Shown: positions 48,615 through 57,264, counted from the first letter of the stretch. The stretch: 64,000 nt of DNA from Methanomassiliicoccaceae archaeon (GCA_016284295.1 JAEEOP010000006.1:114589-178588); one strand, 5' to 3'. Translations and numbers: made by a program. The notes: a model not told the origin generated them from the sequence alone.

Positions 48615-49754
48615 TCACGACCAGAGTTTGCTCTTCTTCCTCAGGATGAGCCACAGGAACATGGGTCCTCCGAGGAATGCGGTGATCACACCGACCTGAA
48701 GGGTTGCAGGCGCTATGATCACTCTGCCGACCAGATCGGCCAATATCAGAAGCGCGGCACCGAATGTGGCAGATGCCGGGATCAGATATCTGTTGTCAGC
48801 ACCTATGAACAGCCTTACGACATGAGGCACTACCAGACCTACGAAACCGATCAATCCGGTGAAACTGACGATGGCCGCCGCCATCAAAGCGACGACGATC
48901 ATGATTATCGTACGGAGATTGTTCGCACTGACTCCCAGGGAGTTCGCCATATCATCTCCAGCAGCCAATACGTTGAGCTTCTTGGATAGGAACTGAACTA
49001 TGATGACACCGATCACGGTCACTCCCACCATCACCGGGACACCATCCCAGGTCATCCTACCGAGAGAACCCACCTGCCATTCATAGACAGCTTGGAGATC
49101 GTTCGGATCGGCCATCAGCATCATGACGGTGGTCATTGCATTGAAGATGTACATGACGGCAATTCCGGCCATGATCATGACCGTCGGAGAAGAAGCTTTC
49201 ATCCTGGCGAACATGACGATGATGGCGGTCGGAACTAAGGAGAATATGAAGGCGTTCAGGACTATCGTCATGGATCCAGAACCTATCGATACACCCAATA
49301 CCATGGCCATTGTGGCACCGAAGGATGCTCCTGATGATACTCCGGTGGTATACGGGTCTGCTAGAGGATTCATGAGAGTGCTCTGCATGGCCGCTCCTGC
49401 AACTGCAAGACTCGCTCCTGCTATGATACCGCCGATGATCCTAGGCATCCTGTAATCGACAATTATCATGTCTTTCATGGCGTCGGTGACATTCCCGGTG
49501 ATATGTTCCCACAAGATGGAATAGGTCTCGAAGAAACCAATGTTGTAAGAACCTACAGTCAGTGTGTAACCCATTGTAACGATACAGATCACGATGCACG
49601 CAATCATGAATATCCATTTACGCAACACATACGAGTGATACGACTCGAAAGATTCCTTGAGTTCTTCAGTCTCGATGGGGGAATCCCATTTCCTGACTGC
49701 TCTTCTTACTTTCGGGCTTAGGGTATGGTCGTTGTCGATTGAACTGTCAATCAT
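48615..49754 (-). CDS. FecCD-family ABC transporter permease, system D
   Basis: 379 residues with a long charged cytoplasmic N-terminus (about 50 residues) and about ten helices. Family motifs are LMNPLADPYTTGVSSGASFGA and GLIGFVGLVVPHVVRLF. First gene of operon D. ATG 49754 lies 13 bases downstream of operator site 4. The permease is closest to that of system C in motif wording, consistent with duplication of a whole permease-ATPase-binding protein cassette. Confidence 0.9.
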   Translation of the reverse strand: MIDSSIDNDHTLSPKVRRAVRKWDSPIETEELKESFESYHSYVLRKWIFMIACIVICIVTMGYTLTVGSYNIGFFETYSILWEHITGNVTDAMKDMIIVDYRMPRIIGGIIAGASLAVAGAAMQSTLMNPLADPYTTGVSSGASFGATMAMVLGVSIGSGSMTIVLNAFIFSLVPTAIIVMFARMKASSPTVMIMAGIAVMYIFNAMTTVMMLMADPNDLQAVYEWQVGSLGRMTWDGVPVMVGVTVIGVIIVQFLSKKLNVLAAGDDMANSLGVSANNLRTIIMIVVALMAAAIVSFTGLIGFVGLVVPHVVRLFIGADNRYLIPASATFGAALLILADLVGRVIIAPATLQVGVITAFLGGPMFLWLILRKKSKLWS

Positions 49755-49766
49755 TCTCTGCGCCTG

Positions 49767-49797
49767 TTGGATGCATAATCCAAATCAGATAAAAAGG
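49767..49797 (-). promoter_or_regulatory. Metal-regulon operator, site 4 (system D), with TATA box
   Basis: TTGGAT-GCATA-ATCCAA (49767-49783) lies between a minus-strand TATA-like TTTTTATC (about 49789-49796) and the permease start. A further half-site, CATCCAACT, is at 49821-49829. Confidence 0.72.
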
Positions 49798-49864
49798 ATG
49801 TTAATTATTTATGCACAATCTCATCCAACTAACAGTAACACTTTCTGATACGACACAGACATGA

Positions 49865-51232
49865 TTATGCGGCAGCACCATTTGTCTTGGCCTTTTTCAT
49901 GAAAGCTCTCAACATCGAGATAGATATTGTAAGAACAATTGACATAGCGATCAAATTGGTGAGGTCCAGGGACCAGAATATCGCTTCCATGGATATCTTG
50001 GACGCGATCCAATAGAATGTCAGGAAGAGCAACTCCCTGAAGAACATCATTATGGTGGACAGAATTGCCTTCCTGAGCGCCTGCAATATGGCGTTGCCAA
50101 TGCGCATTATACCGTTGAGGATCGGGACCACGCAGTATATCCTGAGCGCCAGGACCATGCTTTCATGCAGAGGCTGCATCTCCGGCGAATACGTGTAGAG
50201 GCCGATCAACTGATCGGCGAATATGAAGAGCACCGCACCCATGGCCGCCTCGATGAGGAATACCGAACGAATCGCGTACATGGATGTCGTCCATACCTTG
50301 TCGGGAGCGCCCTGACCTATCTGTGCGGAAATCACGGGGATGAGAGCCGAGGCCAACGCGTTCGCCGGGATCATCACCAAAGCAACATAACGGAACGCAT
50401 TCACGTAGACCACGAGACCGTCCGAACCGCCGCATGACGCCACGAAGGCCTGCTCCGGGGCTATCAGCAGGTTCATCAGGACCGTCTCTAGGGCCATCGG
50501 TGCAGTAACCACGCCGATCTCCTTCAAAAGTGGAGTCTGGAAACGGAATCCGCTGAATCTGGGGGTGACGATGAGCCTCCCTCTCCAGTACCAGGACACC
50601 GCTATTATGCTCGTGATAATGAACGATATGCATGTCGCCCACGCTGCACCGTTCACGCCCATCCCCAGTGCGTATATGAGGATGGGATCTAGAACCATGT
50701 TGATAACCGCAGCGCCGATGGCCAGCGCCGATGAGCGCTTGGCGGCACCTTCGGAACGGATGAGACCGAGGATCAGACCGTTCGCCATCAGCGGCAGAGA
50801 GCAAATGATGTAAGGCCACACATACGCCAGGCTAAGCCCGACATTGTAGCCCCCTCCGGAAACGGTTATGATTGGTTCGGCCGCAAGGTACATTATCGGG
50901 ATGGCCGCGATTGACAGGATCACGGTCAGGACTATGGCCTGAGATGCCAGCGAATCCGCCTTCTGCTTGTTCCCGGCCCCCAGAGAGCGGGCGATTGCCG
51001 CAGAGACCCCTACCCCGATGGCACCTCCGATGGAGGCTATGATCCCGTGGACCGGCGCGGATATGGTGATGGCAGACAGCGGATCCGGACCCATCCCGGA
51101 ACACCAGACCCCGTCGATGAAGGACTGGAGAGTCGTCACGAGGATCGAGAAGAATATGGGGATCGCCATGTGAAAGAGCGCCTTCTTAGGACTCCCCAGC
51201 ATCCTCTCAAGGTCCTTCGAATCGCTCGCCAT
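49865..51232 (-). CDS. MATE-family efflux transporter 2
   Basis: 455 residues with about 12 membrane helices. N-terminal half: SFIDGVWCSGMGPDPLSAITISAPVHGII; then LILGLIRSEGAAKRSSALAIGAAVINMVLDPILIYALGMGVNGAAWATC, as in the first MATE gene. Start ATG 51232 (MASDSKDLERMLGSPKKALFHMAIP); upstream in-frame codons overlap the putative operator. A variant of the metal-regulon dyad lies five bases before the start. That hints it exports a metal chelator or a compound linked to metal stress rather than a general drug. Confidence 0.9.
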   Translation of the reverse strand: MASDSKDLERMLGSPKKALFHMAIPIFFSILVTTLQSFIDGVWCSGMGPDPLSAITISAPVHGIIASIGGAIGVGVSAAIARSLGAGNKQKADSLASQAIVLTVILSIAAIPIMYLAAEPIITVSGGGYNVGLSLAYVWPYIICSLPLMANGLILGLIRSEGAAKRSSALAIGAAVINMVLDPILIYALGMGVNGAAWATCISFIITSIIAVSWYWRGRLIVTPRFSGFRFQTPLLKEIGVVTAPMALETVLMNLLIAPEQAFVASCGGSDGLVVYVNAFRYVALVMIPANALASALIPVISAQIGQGAPDKVWTTSMYAIRSVFLIEAAMGAVLFIFADQLIGLYTYSPEMQPLHESMVLALRIYCVVPILNGIMRIGNAILQALRKAILSTIMMFFRELLFLTFYWIASKISMEAIFWSLDLTNLIAMSIVLTISISMLRAFMKKAKTNGAAA

Positions 51233-51237
51233 GAATA

Positions 51238-51254
51238 ATGGATTAATAATCCAT
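51238..51254. promoter_or_regulatory. Variant metal-regulon operator before MATE 2
   Basis: ATGGAT-TAATA-ATCCAT: same core (TGGAT-N5-ATCCA) and spacing as sites 1-4, differing only at the outermost bases. It is immediately upstream of ATG 51232. Confidence 0.55.
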
Positions 51255-51372
51255 CTAAAAATAACTTTGAAAAGGTGGCCTATCTCAAACAAGACCGGAT
51301 GGTTACTAAAAATAGTGATTTATGACCGGAATAACGAATGAAATCTTTATGTATCGTATCTGGAATCATCAT

Positions 51373-51389
51373 TTGGACGTATTATCCAA
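51373..51389. promoter_or_regulatory. Variant metal-regulon operator before a small membrane protein
   Basis: TTGGAC-GTATT-ATCCAA: one mismatch in the left arm. It ends one base before ATG 51391, so binding would cover the start of a leaderless message. Confidence 0.55.
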
Positions 51390-51390
51390 G

Positions 51391-51660
51391 ATGGTTACTA
51401 TGGATACGAAGAAGAAGGACAAGCTCATCACCGGCATCGTCGTCGCTATTGTGGTCGCTCTCATGGCGGCCTTCGCAGCCATCATCTACATGTACGGCCA
51501 GGGATCGATGGACGAGACCATGTTCATGATGGCCAGCAGCATGTTCTCCGGAGCGATGTTCCTCATAGTCGTCGTCTACGGCGCGATATCCCTCAGGAAC
51601 CAGAACTCCAGGAAGTATCAAGAGTTCGAAGAGGAATACAAGAGGAAACAGCAGGAGTGA
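51391..51660 (+). CDS. Small two-helix membrane protein
   Basis: 89 residues (or 86 from ATG 51400). A lysine-rich start (DTKKKDKL), helix 1 (ITGIVVAIVVALMAAFAAIIYMY), a methionine-rich loop (GSMDETMFMMASSMFSGAM), helix 2 (MFLIVVVYGAISL) and a charged coiled tail (SRKYQEFEEEYKRKQQE). The methionine cluster could coordinate a soft metal, though this is speculative. The operator variant directly before the start suggests membership of the metal regulon. No known family. Confidence 0.68.
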   Translation: MVTMDTKKKDKLITGIVVAIVVALMAAFAAIIYMYGQGSMDETMFMMASSMFSGAMFLIVVVYGAISLRNQNSRKYQEFEEEYKRKQQE

Positions 51661-51718
51661 CCCTCTGCCCATTTTTTATCCTATCACTCATTCGGTGCAC
51701 TGCAAAGAGGATTCTGTC

Positions 51719-52375
51719 ATGAAGAAATACGATCTCGTCTGCTTCGATATGGATGGCGTGCTGACCAGGATCAGGAGCTCATGGTGCTGGGTGCACCAAT
51801 GTTTCGGCGTAGACAACGAGGCCACCTACCAGGCCTACTGCAACGGGGAGATAGACGAATCGGAATTCATGAGAAGGGACATCGCCCTCTGGACGAATAA
51901 GAAACCGGATGTGAGAATCGACGAGATCGCCAAGCTCTTCCAGGACATGCCCCTGATCGGAGGCATCCAGGAGACGGTCGCCTGCCTCCAGGAGAACGGA
52001 ATGAAGTGCGTCATAGTCAGCGGAGGCATCGACAAGGCCGCACTGACCCTGAAGAACGAGTTCGGCTTCGACGACTTCGCCGCCGACGAGATCTGCACCA
52101 ATCCCGACGGAACGCTCACCGGGGAGGGGAAGCTCACCGTGGACCTCAAGGACAAGGGCATAAACGTTCGCCATTTCATCGAGAAGTACAACACTACTGC
52201 CGAAAGGACGGTCTCCATCGGCAACTCGTTCACGGACATCTCCATGTTCAAGAACAGCGGGATGTCGATAGCATTCAACCCTACGGACCCCTACACCAGC
52301 GAGGCCGCCACTTACACAGTGGTATCCGAGAACATCGCGGATGTCCTGGATCACATATTGGATGAAGAGGACTGA
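51719..52375 (+). CDS. serB: HAD-family phosphoserine phosphatase-like protein
   Basis: 218 residues. HAD motif I FDMDGVLT, motif II IVSGG, motif III/IV region SIGNSFTDISMF, where the usual GDG-N-D is GNSFTD. Cap residues are like PSPase. The reaction is phosphoserine to serine, or dephosphorylation of a related metabolite; the altered motif IV leaves some doubt. ATG 51719 follows AAAGAGGATT. It overlaps the convergent ligase gene by 25 bases. Confidence 0.8.
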   Translation: MKKYDLVCFDMDGVLTRIRSSWCWVHQCFGVDNEATYQAYCNGEIDESEFMRRDIALWTNKKPDVRIDEIAKLFQDMPLIGGIQETVACLQENGMKCVIVSGGIDKAALTLKNEFGFDDFAADEICTNPDGTLTGEGKLTVDLKDKGINVRHFIEKYNTTAERTVSIGNSFTDISMFKNSGMSIAFNPTDPYTSEAATYTVVSENIADVLDHILDEED

Positions 52376-54045
52376 TCCTCGGCCTGCTTGGAGTACTGGG
52401 CCTCCAGGCTCCTGTAGTCGATCTTCCCCAGCTTGGTCTTGGGAAGGGAATCAACGAAAACGTACTTCCTGGGCTTGGCGTAGGCCGCGATGTTGGCCTT
52501 CACGTACTGCGATATGGACTCAGTGGTCTCCTTGGATTCCTGCACTCCCTTCTTCAGCACGACTACGGCGACGACCTTCGTTCCCCTGTTGGGATCCGGG
52601 ATGCCTATCACGCAAGATGATTCCACAGCCTGATGATGGCTGAGTAGCTCCTCGATCTGATTCGGATACACATTGTATCCGGATGTGATGATGATCCTCT
52701 TGATCCTGTTCTTGAAGTAGATGAAGCCGTCGATGATGCATCCGAGGTCGCCGGTGTGCAGCCACTTGTTGCCGTCCTCATGGACCTTTATGACCGCATC
52801 CGTCTCGGCCTGATGGCCGTAGTAGCACTGCATGATGGAATCGCCCAGCATGCATATCTCCCCGTCCTCCCCGTCTGGAAGTTCCTTTCCCGTCTCGGGG
52901 TCTACGATCATGTACTTGTATCCCGGGATCGGGATACCCACGCTGCCTGGACGCTCCTCCGTCTTGGGGGTGAGGACGGTAGCCGTAAGGCACTCGGTGC
53001 ATCCGAAACCAACCCTGATCTTGGTCGTGCTCCCGTGGGCCAGCAGGAACTGGTCCACACGGGCCTTGGCCTCGACGGAGATGCTGTCCCCTCCGCAGAA
53101 TATCCCTTTCATGAAGGACAGGTCCGCGTTGGCCAGATACTTGTTGTCGATCATCTTCTCGTACAGCGTCGGGACGCCAGCCATGAAGTTGACCTTCTCC
53201 TTGACTATGATCTTGCATAATGAATCGAGTGTGAACGTGGGGACGAGGATGCATGTGAGTCCGAGGCATACCGGCAGGTGCACACATGTGCACAGGCCGA
53301 AACCATGGAACATCGGCATCTCGGTGAGCATCTTGTTCCCCTCACCGCGGACCCCAGACAGCTCTATCATACCGAGGGACGTGGTGTTGAAAGAACGGCT
53401 CGTATGGACAGCACCCTTGTTCTTACCTGTGGTGCCACCGGTGTACAGGATGGATGCAGGGGCATCCGTGGACACCTGGGGGATGTCCTTCACCACAGCG
53501 TCCGTGTTGTCCTTCATCATCTTGGTCCAGCGGATCATTCCGAATCCGAGGTTTCCTCCGGGCATCCTAGCCTCCTTGGAGACGAGCTGCATTATCTTGG
53601 CCTTGAACTTGGGCATCATGTCGACCGGGGATGTGACGATAATCGTCTGGAATCCCTCCACGGACCCGATCTTGGGGAAGTTGGGAAGGAATCTGGGGAA
53701 CGTGATGGCCATCTTGGCGCCGGAATCCCTGACGAAGTACTCGATCTCGTTGCTCGATGACAGGGGGTGCACCATGACCGAGATCGCGCCTATCCTGTTC
53801 AGAGCGTAGAACGCCACCAGGGCCTGCGGGCAGTTGGGGAGGCAGATGATCATCCTGTCCCCTTCGCATATGCCCATCTTCCTGAAGCGGATCGAGAGAT
53901 CGTCCACCTGGGCGATGAACCTGCGGTACGTGACACTGTGCCCCAGGTACTGGTATGCGATGTTCTCGGGGAACTCGCCGGCGGTCTTCTTGAGCACTTC
54001 GTACAGCGACAGGTCGGGTATCTCTATAGGGGGATTCTCAATCAT
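52351..54045 (-). CDS. AMP-forming acyl-CoA ligase (ANL superfamily)
   Basis: About 564 residues. Activates a carboxylic acid with ATP and CoA. Motifs are the P-loop YTGGTTGKNKGAVH, the region GFGCTECLTATVL in place of YG-TE, WLHTGDLG, the hinge KNRIKRIIITSGYNVYP, and a C-terminal lysine in PKTKLGKIDYR (A10). Closest in layout to medium/long-chain or benzoate-type acyl-CoA synthetases; the substrate cannot be read from sequence. The start at MIENPPIEIPDLSLYEVL agrees with the family N-terminus. The 18 residues upstream would begin at GTG. Confidence 0.9.
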   Translation of the reverse strand: MIENPPIEIPDLSLYEVLKKTAGEFPENIAYQYLGHSVTYRRFIAQVDDLSIRFRKMGICEGDRMIICLPNCPQALVAFYALNRIGAISVMVHPLSSSNEIEYFVRDSGAKMAITFPRFLPNFPKIGSVEGFQTIIVTSPVDMMPKFKAKIMQLVSKEARMPGGNLGFGMIRWTKMMKDNTDAVVKDIPQVSTDAPASILYTGGTTGKNKGAVHTSRSFNTTSLGMIELSGVRGEGNKMLTEMPMFHGFGLCTCVHLPVCLGLTCILVPTFTLDSLCKIIVKEKVNFMAGVPTLYEKMIDNKYLANADLSFMKGIFCGGDSISVEAKARVDQFLLAHGSTTKIRVGFGCTECLTATVLTPKTEERPGSVGIPIPGYKYMIVDPETGKELPDGEDGEICMLGDSIMQCYYGHQAETDAVIKVHEDGNKWLHTGDLGCIIDGFIYFKNRIKRIIITSGYNVYPNQIEELLSHHQAVESSCVIGIPDPNRGTKVVAVVVLKKGVQESKETTESISQYVKANIAAYAKPRKYVFVDSLPKTKLGKIDYRSLEAQYSKQAEDQSSSSNM

Positions 54046-54148
54046 CTTCAATCCTTCGCAAGTAGAACGGTAAGGTCGGTCCCTTACACGTAATACCACT
54101 TCTTATGTAAACATGGTTAAAAAGACTATCCGTTTGCCGTCCAGCGTT

Positions 54149-55297
54149 TCAGGCTGAGGAGAGCCCTATTCTTCTGGATACCTTTCCGAATATGTTCACC
54201 AGCAGGAACGACACCGCTATCGTGCATGCCGACAGGATCAGCGAGCTCGCGATCGGCATGTACGGGACCCATGACTGGGTGTCGATCTTCATGAACGGGG
54301 CCACCAGGAGCTTCGCCACGAACATGTGCAGAAGGAAGATCCATACGCTGCCCCTTCCGAAAAAGGCCATGCCCTTCGAGACGTACGGTATCTTCGCAAC
54401 GAGGGTCGTTCCGTACAGGAGCACTATGCCTGCGGTCACTGCGATTATGATGAACGGATAGACGGACCATCCGCCATGGTGTCCGAACTTGGAGTAGATG
54501 ATGGACATCTCGGTGGGGAACAGCGCGACCGTGACCAGCGCCGTGACCAGCAGGACCAGTATTATCGCTATGCACTTGGGCGTCTTGTATGCCTTGTCCA
54601 GGATCTCCGCGAACTTGATCCTTCCCAGGTACGCGCCAAGGAGCAGGAAGGATGCGGACAGGGGCGCCAGATGGGCGTAGAACGGGAGCTGTATGTGGAT
54701 GACCTCCATGTAGAACACGGTGAAGGACGCGAACAGGAACATCGTGACAACCAGCCTCTTCCAGTTGACGGTCACGTAATCGACTATGGGATAGAAGATC
54801 ACGTATCCCATGATCAGGATCTGGAAGAAGTAGTACGAGTGCGTGACATCGTAGACATCGAGGATCTTCTCCCCTATCAGGGACCAGGATTGGATGTCCT
54901 CGAAGCATCCCCTGCCCAGGATCATGACGCCTATGTCCCCCAGCAGATCGCTGGACGAGAGGTCGTAGCCCAACATCATCAGATACAGGTACATCACGAC
55001 AGTCAGCAGCACCGTGAAGAACAGGAAAGCGCCTATCAGCAGCAACAGCCTGTGCGTGTAATGGTACAGCACGCTCTTCCCCGGCTTGTAGAAGTATCCG
55101 GAGAATACGATGAACATCAGCAATGCCGAATAGAAGAACTCCCCGATCCTGTAACCGCCGCCTCCGACCCCGGAGGACACGGGCAGAAGGACCAGATGGG
55201 CCAGCACCACTCCGATGATGGCCGCCCCTTTCAGTATGTCTATCGACAGTATGCGGCGATTGTTGTCAATGGTAGGGTCAACGGTGTCCTCGATCAT
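54149..55297 (-). CDS. Acyltransferase-3 family membrane protein
   Basis: About 382 residues with ten or more membrane helices. The N-terminal RRILSIDILKGAAIIGVVLAHL is the catalytic-helix motif (R/K-x10-H) of OafA/WecH-type acyltransferases. They move acetyl or other acyl groups onto sugars or lipids at the cell surface. Later helices such as VWIFLLHMFVAKLL fit the family. The true start is uncertain: MIEDTV is chosen because upstream in-frame codons overlap the preceding gene and are low-complexity Ser/Thr. Third gene of the MBL/zinc-finger/acyltransferase cluster. Confidence 0.85.
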   Translation of the reverse strand: MIEDTVDPTIDNNRRILSIDILKGAAIIGVVLAHLVLLPVSSGVGGGGYRIGEFFYSALLMFIVFSGYFYKPGKSVLYHYTHRLLLLIGAFLFFTVLLTVVMYLYLMMLGYDLSSSDLLGDIGVMILGRGCFEDIQSWSLIGEKILDVYDVTHSYYFFQILIMGYVIFYPIVDYVTVNWKRLVVTMFLFASFTVFYMEVIHIQLPFYAHLAPLSASFLLLGAYLGRIKFAEILDKAYKTPKCIAIILVLLVTALVTVALFPTEMSIIYSKFGHHGGWSVYPFIIIAVTAGIVLLYGTTLVAKIPYVSKGMAFFGRGSVWIFLLHMFVAKLLVAPFMKIDTQSWVPYMPIASSLILSACTIAVSFLLVNIFGKVSRRIGLSSA

Positions 55298-55322
55298 CAA
55301 AGCCGACCCGCCCCCGACGACC

Positions 55323-56009
55323 TCACTCGTCATCCTCGATGACGTAGTCGTTCTCGTCGAACTCGCCGAGGTCGAAATCGTCGTCATCATCCTCGAAGTC
55401 CAGGACCTCGTACCTCTTCTTGCGGATCTTCCCGTAGATCCTGGTGATGTCCCTGGCCTCCGCCACGCCCTTCTTCACAAGGCTGTGCTTGGTCTTGATG
55501 GCGTGTATGAGGCAATCGAAATCCTCGAACGACAGCTGGGTCCCGACCACGAACTCGTCATCCGGCTCCGCCTCCACTCTGAGGGAGTAGGTCCTGGAAT
55601 CGTCGTTCACGGAGACCTTGATCGAAAGGATGTCGAACTGCTTGACCCAGAGCTTCCTGACATTGGTGGCCAGGGTCTTCTTCCTGACCTTGCCGTCGAT
55701 GGGGTCGACATGGGTGACGCACACCCTCCTGCCGTCGTCGAGGAAGAACTCGTCGTCGATCTGGATGATGTCGTTGCTCTCGATGGTGGTGTGTGTGGTC
55801 TCGGACACATCCCCGTCGCTGAAGACGACGGGCACCTCGATGAGCTCCGGGATCTTGATGGTCTGCGATGATACCTTGCCGCACACGGTGCATCTAAAGG
55901 TGCCCTCTATCGAGGCTTTGCCCATCCTGCCCTTGAGGATCTCGTGCTCGGTCTCCTCGTCGCAGTCGGGACAATCGAAATAGATCGTTTCCGGCATCTC
56001 TCTCTTCAT
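55323..56009 (-). CDS. HVO_0476-family archaeal zinc-finger protein
   Basis: 228 residues. An N-terminal zinc ribbon (FDCPDCDEETEHE ... RCTVCGK; four cysteines) precedes an all-beta central domain (IIQIDDEFFLDDGRRVCVTHVDP) and a very acidic C-terminus (DFEDDDDDFDLGEFDEND). It matches the HVO_0476 family, conserved in euryarchaea and of unknown function. ATG 56009 or 56012 is the start; GTGATC overlapping the MBL stop may serve as ribosome-binding site. Tight spacing to both neighbours suggests an operon. Confidence 0.82.
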   Translation of the reverse strand: MKREMPETIYFDCPDCDEETEHEILKGRMGKASIEGTFRCTVCGKVSSQTIKIPELIEVPVVFSDGDVSETTHTTIESNDIIQIDDEFFLDDGRRVCVTHVDPIDGKVRKKTLATNVRKLWVKQFDILSIKVSVNDDSRTYSLRVEAEPDDEFVVGTQLSFEDFDCLIHAIKTKHSLVKKGVAEARDITRIYGKIRKKRYEVLDFEDDDDDFDLGEFDENDYVIEDDE

Positions 56010-56017
56010 CATCGTGA

Positions 56018-56596
56018 TCACTGCACCGTCATGAACGGGAACCCGTGTCCCGGTATTATCACATCTGCGTAGTTCCCTATCTTCTTAATACTTTCCAAAG
56101 CGAGCGCGGGATCCGCGTTCAGTCTGGGAGGTATCATCTTGAAGAAGTTGTCCTCCAGGGGTATCGCATCCCCTGCCACTACATACTTTCTGTCGGCCTC
56201 GACGAAGACTGACATCTCCTCCGGGCAATGACCGGGCGTATGCACAAGCTTCACGCCTTCGCATAACTGGTACTCGTCCTTGTCGATGACGACCGCTCCC
56301 GGGATCTCCTCATCAGAACCGGAATGCACGTAGACCTTCGCCTTCTGATACAGGTCCAGGTTCTCGATGTGATCGTGGTGCATGTGCGTGAGGACCACAA
56401 TGTCCACCTCCTTGGGGAACACCCCGATCTGCTTGAAGGATGTCTTGACGAAGGCCCTCATGTACTTCGTGCTTGGATCCACGACGATGGTGTGCTTGGG
56501 CGTGCGTATGAGCACAGAGGTGGCATCCGCCTTCAGGATGTTGCCCTCCTCGTCACGCTGCAGGTCACCTACTGCCAGGATATCCAACTGGATCAT
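56018..56596 (-). CDS. Metallo-beta-lactamase fold hydrolase
   Basis: 192 residues. The full metal-ligand set is HMHHDH (H-x-H-x-D-H), a later H in HTPGHCPEEM, D in VAGDAIP and H in IPGHGFP. It resembles AHL-lactonase/glyoxalase II-like binuclear zinc hydrolases. Start MIQLDILAVGD matches the first strand; the preceding in-frame ATG at 56647 adds a non-conserved tail. First gene of an apparent three-gene unit. Substrate unknown. Confidence 0.86.
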   Translation of the reverse strand: MIQLDILAVGDLQRDEEGNILKADATSVLIRTPKHTIVVDPSTKYMRAFVKTSFKQIGVFPKEVDIVVLTHMHHDHIENLDLYQKAKVYVHSGSDEEIPGAVVIDKDEYQLCEGVKLVHTPGHCPEEMSVFVEADRKYVVAGDAIPLEDNFFKMIPPRLNADPALALESIKKIGNYADVIIPGHGFPFMTVQ

Positions 56597-56650
56597 ATCC
56601 AGAGCAATGGTATACACGGATATAACTTGTAAGGAGGAAGGCGACAATCA

Positions 56651-56680
56651 CGGTAAATACCGATTTACGGTATATCGGTC
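56651..56680 (+). promoter_or_regulatory. Promoter and palindrome of the HMA gene
   Basis: CGGTAAATACCG (56651-56662), a perfect 12-bp palindrome, and a partial repeat (TTTACGGTATATCGG) containing a TATA-like GTATAT, end a few bases before ATG 56683. Probable regulatory site, distinct from the CsoR boxes at 57210. Confidence 0.5.
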
Positions 56681-56682
56681 GC

Positions 56683-56904
56683 ATGAGGATGCTATTCTTC
56701 GTTTCGGGGCTGACCTGCCAGGAATGCGCGGACAAGCTCGAGGCCCACATTCAAAAACAGCCTGGTGTCAACGGCGCCGCACTCATGGTCACCGGAAGGT
56801 TCGTCATAGACTGCGATGAGGAGTATGCGGACGCCATCGCCAACGAAGTGCTGGTATCCGCTCCGAAAGCGCAGGGGGAAGTTAGAGCCAAACGCATCCA
56901 ATAA
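56683..56904 (+). CDS. HMA-like copper chaperone
   Basis: 73 residues of a ferredoxin-like HMA fold. LFFVSGLTCQECADKLEAHIQKQPGV carries the C-x-x-C metal loop, in place of the usual M-x-C-x-x-C. RFVIDCDEEYADAI follows as later strand and helix. Lies 34 bases before csoR and near a P1B ATPase, so copper delivery to the exporter is the natural role. ATG 56683 or ATG 56689. Confidence 0.8.
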   Translation: MRMLFFVSGLTCQECADKLEAHIQKQPGVNGAALMVTGRFVIDCDEEYADAIANEVLVSAPKAQGEVRAKRIQ

Positions 56905-56938
56905 AGGAATTATAAGCCATATCCCCTTTCATACCAGC

Positions 56939-57211
56939 ATGAAAGAGTGCATGGATTCGGATAATCTCCACAGGCGTCTCAAGAAGATCGCCGGCCAGGT
57001 GGCCGCAGTGGATCGCATGATCGACGAGGACGTGCCCTGCGAGGACATCATCATCCAGATCAACGCCATCAAGAGCGCCATCCAGAGTGTCGGCCAGATA
57101 GTCCTGGAAGGTCACATCAAGCACTGCGTGAGGGACGGCATCCAGCACGGGGACGCCGATAAGACCATCGCCGAGTTCTCAGAGGTCATAAAGCAGTTCT
57201 CTAAGCTCTAA
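56939..57211 (+). CDS. csoR: CsoR-family copper-sensing repressor
   Basis: A 90-residue all-helical DUF156 repressor. The copper triad is intact with exact CsoR spacing: C34 (DVPCEDII), H59 and C63 (LEGHIKHC). Binding Cu(I) should release it from G/C-tract dyads. Two such dyads follow immediately at 57210 and 57236, before the P-type ATPase. A GAATTATAAG box lies about 30 bases upstream of ATG 56939. The stop codon is part of the first dyad. Confidence 0.93.
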   Translation: MKECMDSDNLHRRLKKIAGQVAAVDRMIDEDVPCEDIIIQINAIKSAIQSVGQIVLEGHIKHCVRDGIQHGDADKTIAEFSEVIKQFSKL

Positions 57212-57254
57212 TACCCCCGTGGGGTATTAATACACCATACCCCCATGGGGTATT
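57210..57254. promoter_or_regulatory. Tandem CsoR boxes flanking the TATA element of the copper ATPase
   Basis: Two near-identical dyads: AATACCCC-CGT-GGGGTATT (57210-57228) and CATACCCC-CAT-GGGGTATT (57236-57254). Between them lies TATTAATA (57225-57232), the probable TATA element. The spacing is 26 bases centre to centre, and the second box ends just before the TTG start at 57265. The G4/C4 dyad form fits known CsoR operators. Confidence 0.82.
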
Positions 57255-57264
57255 GGTGATACCA

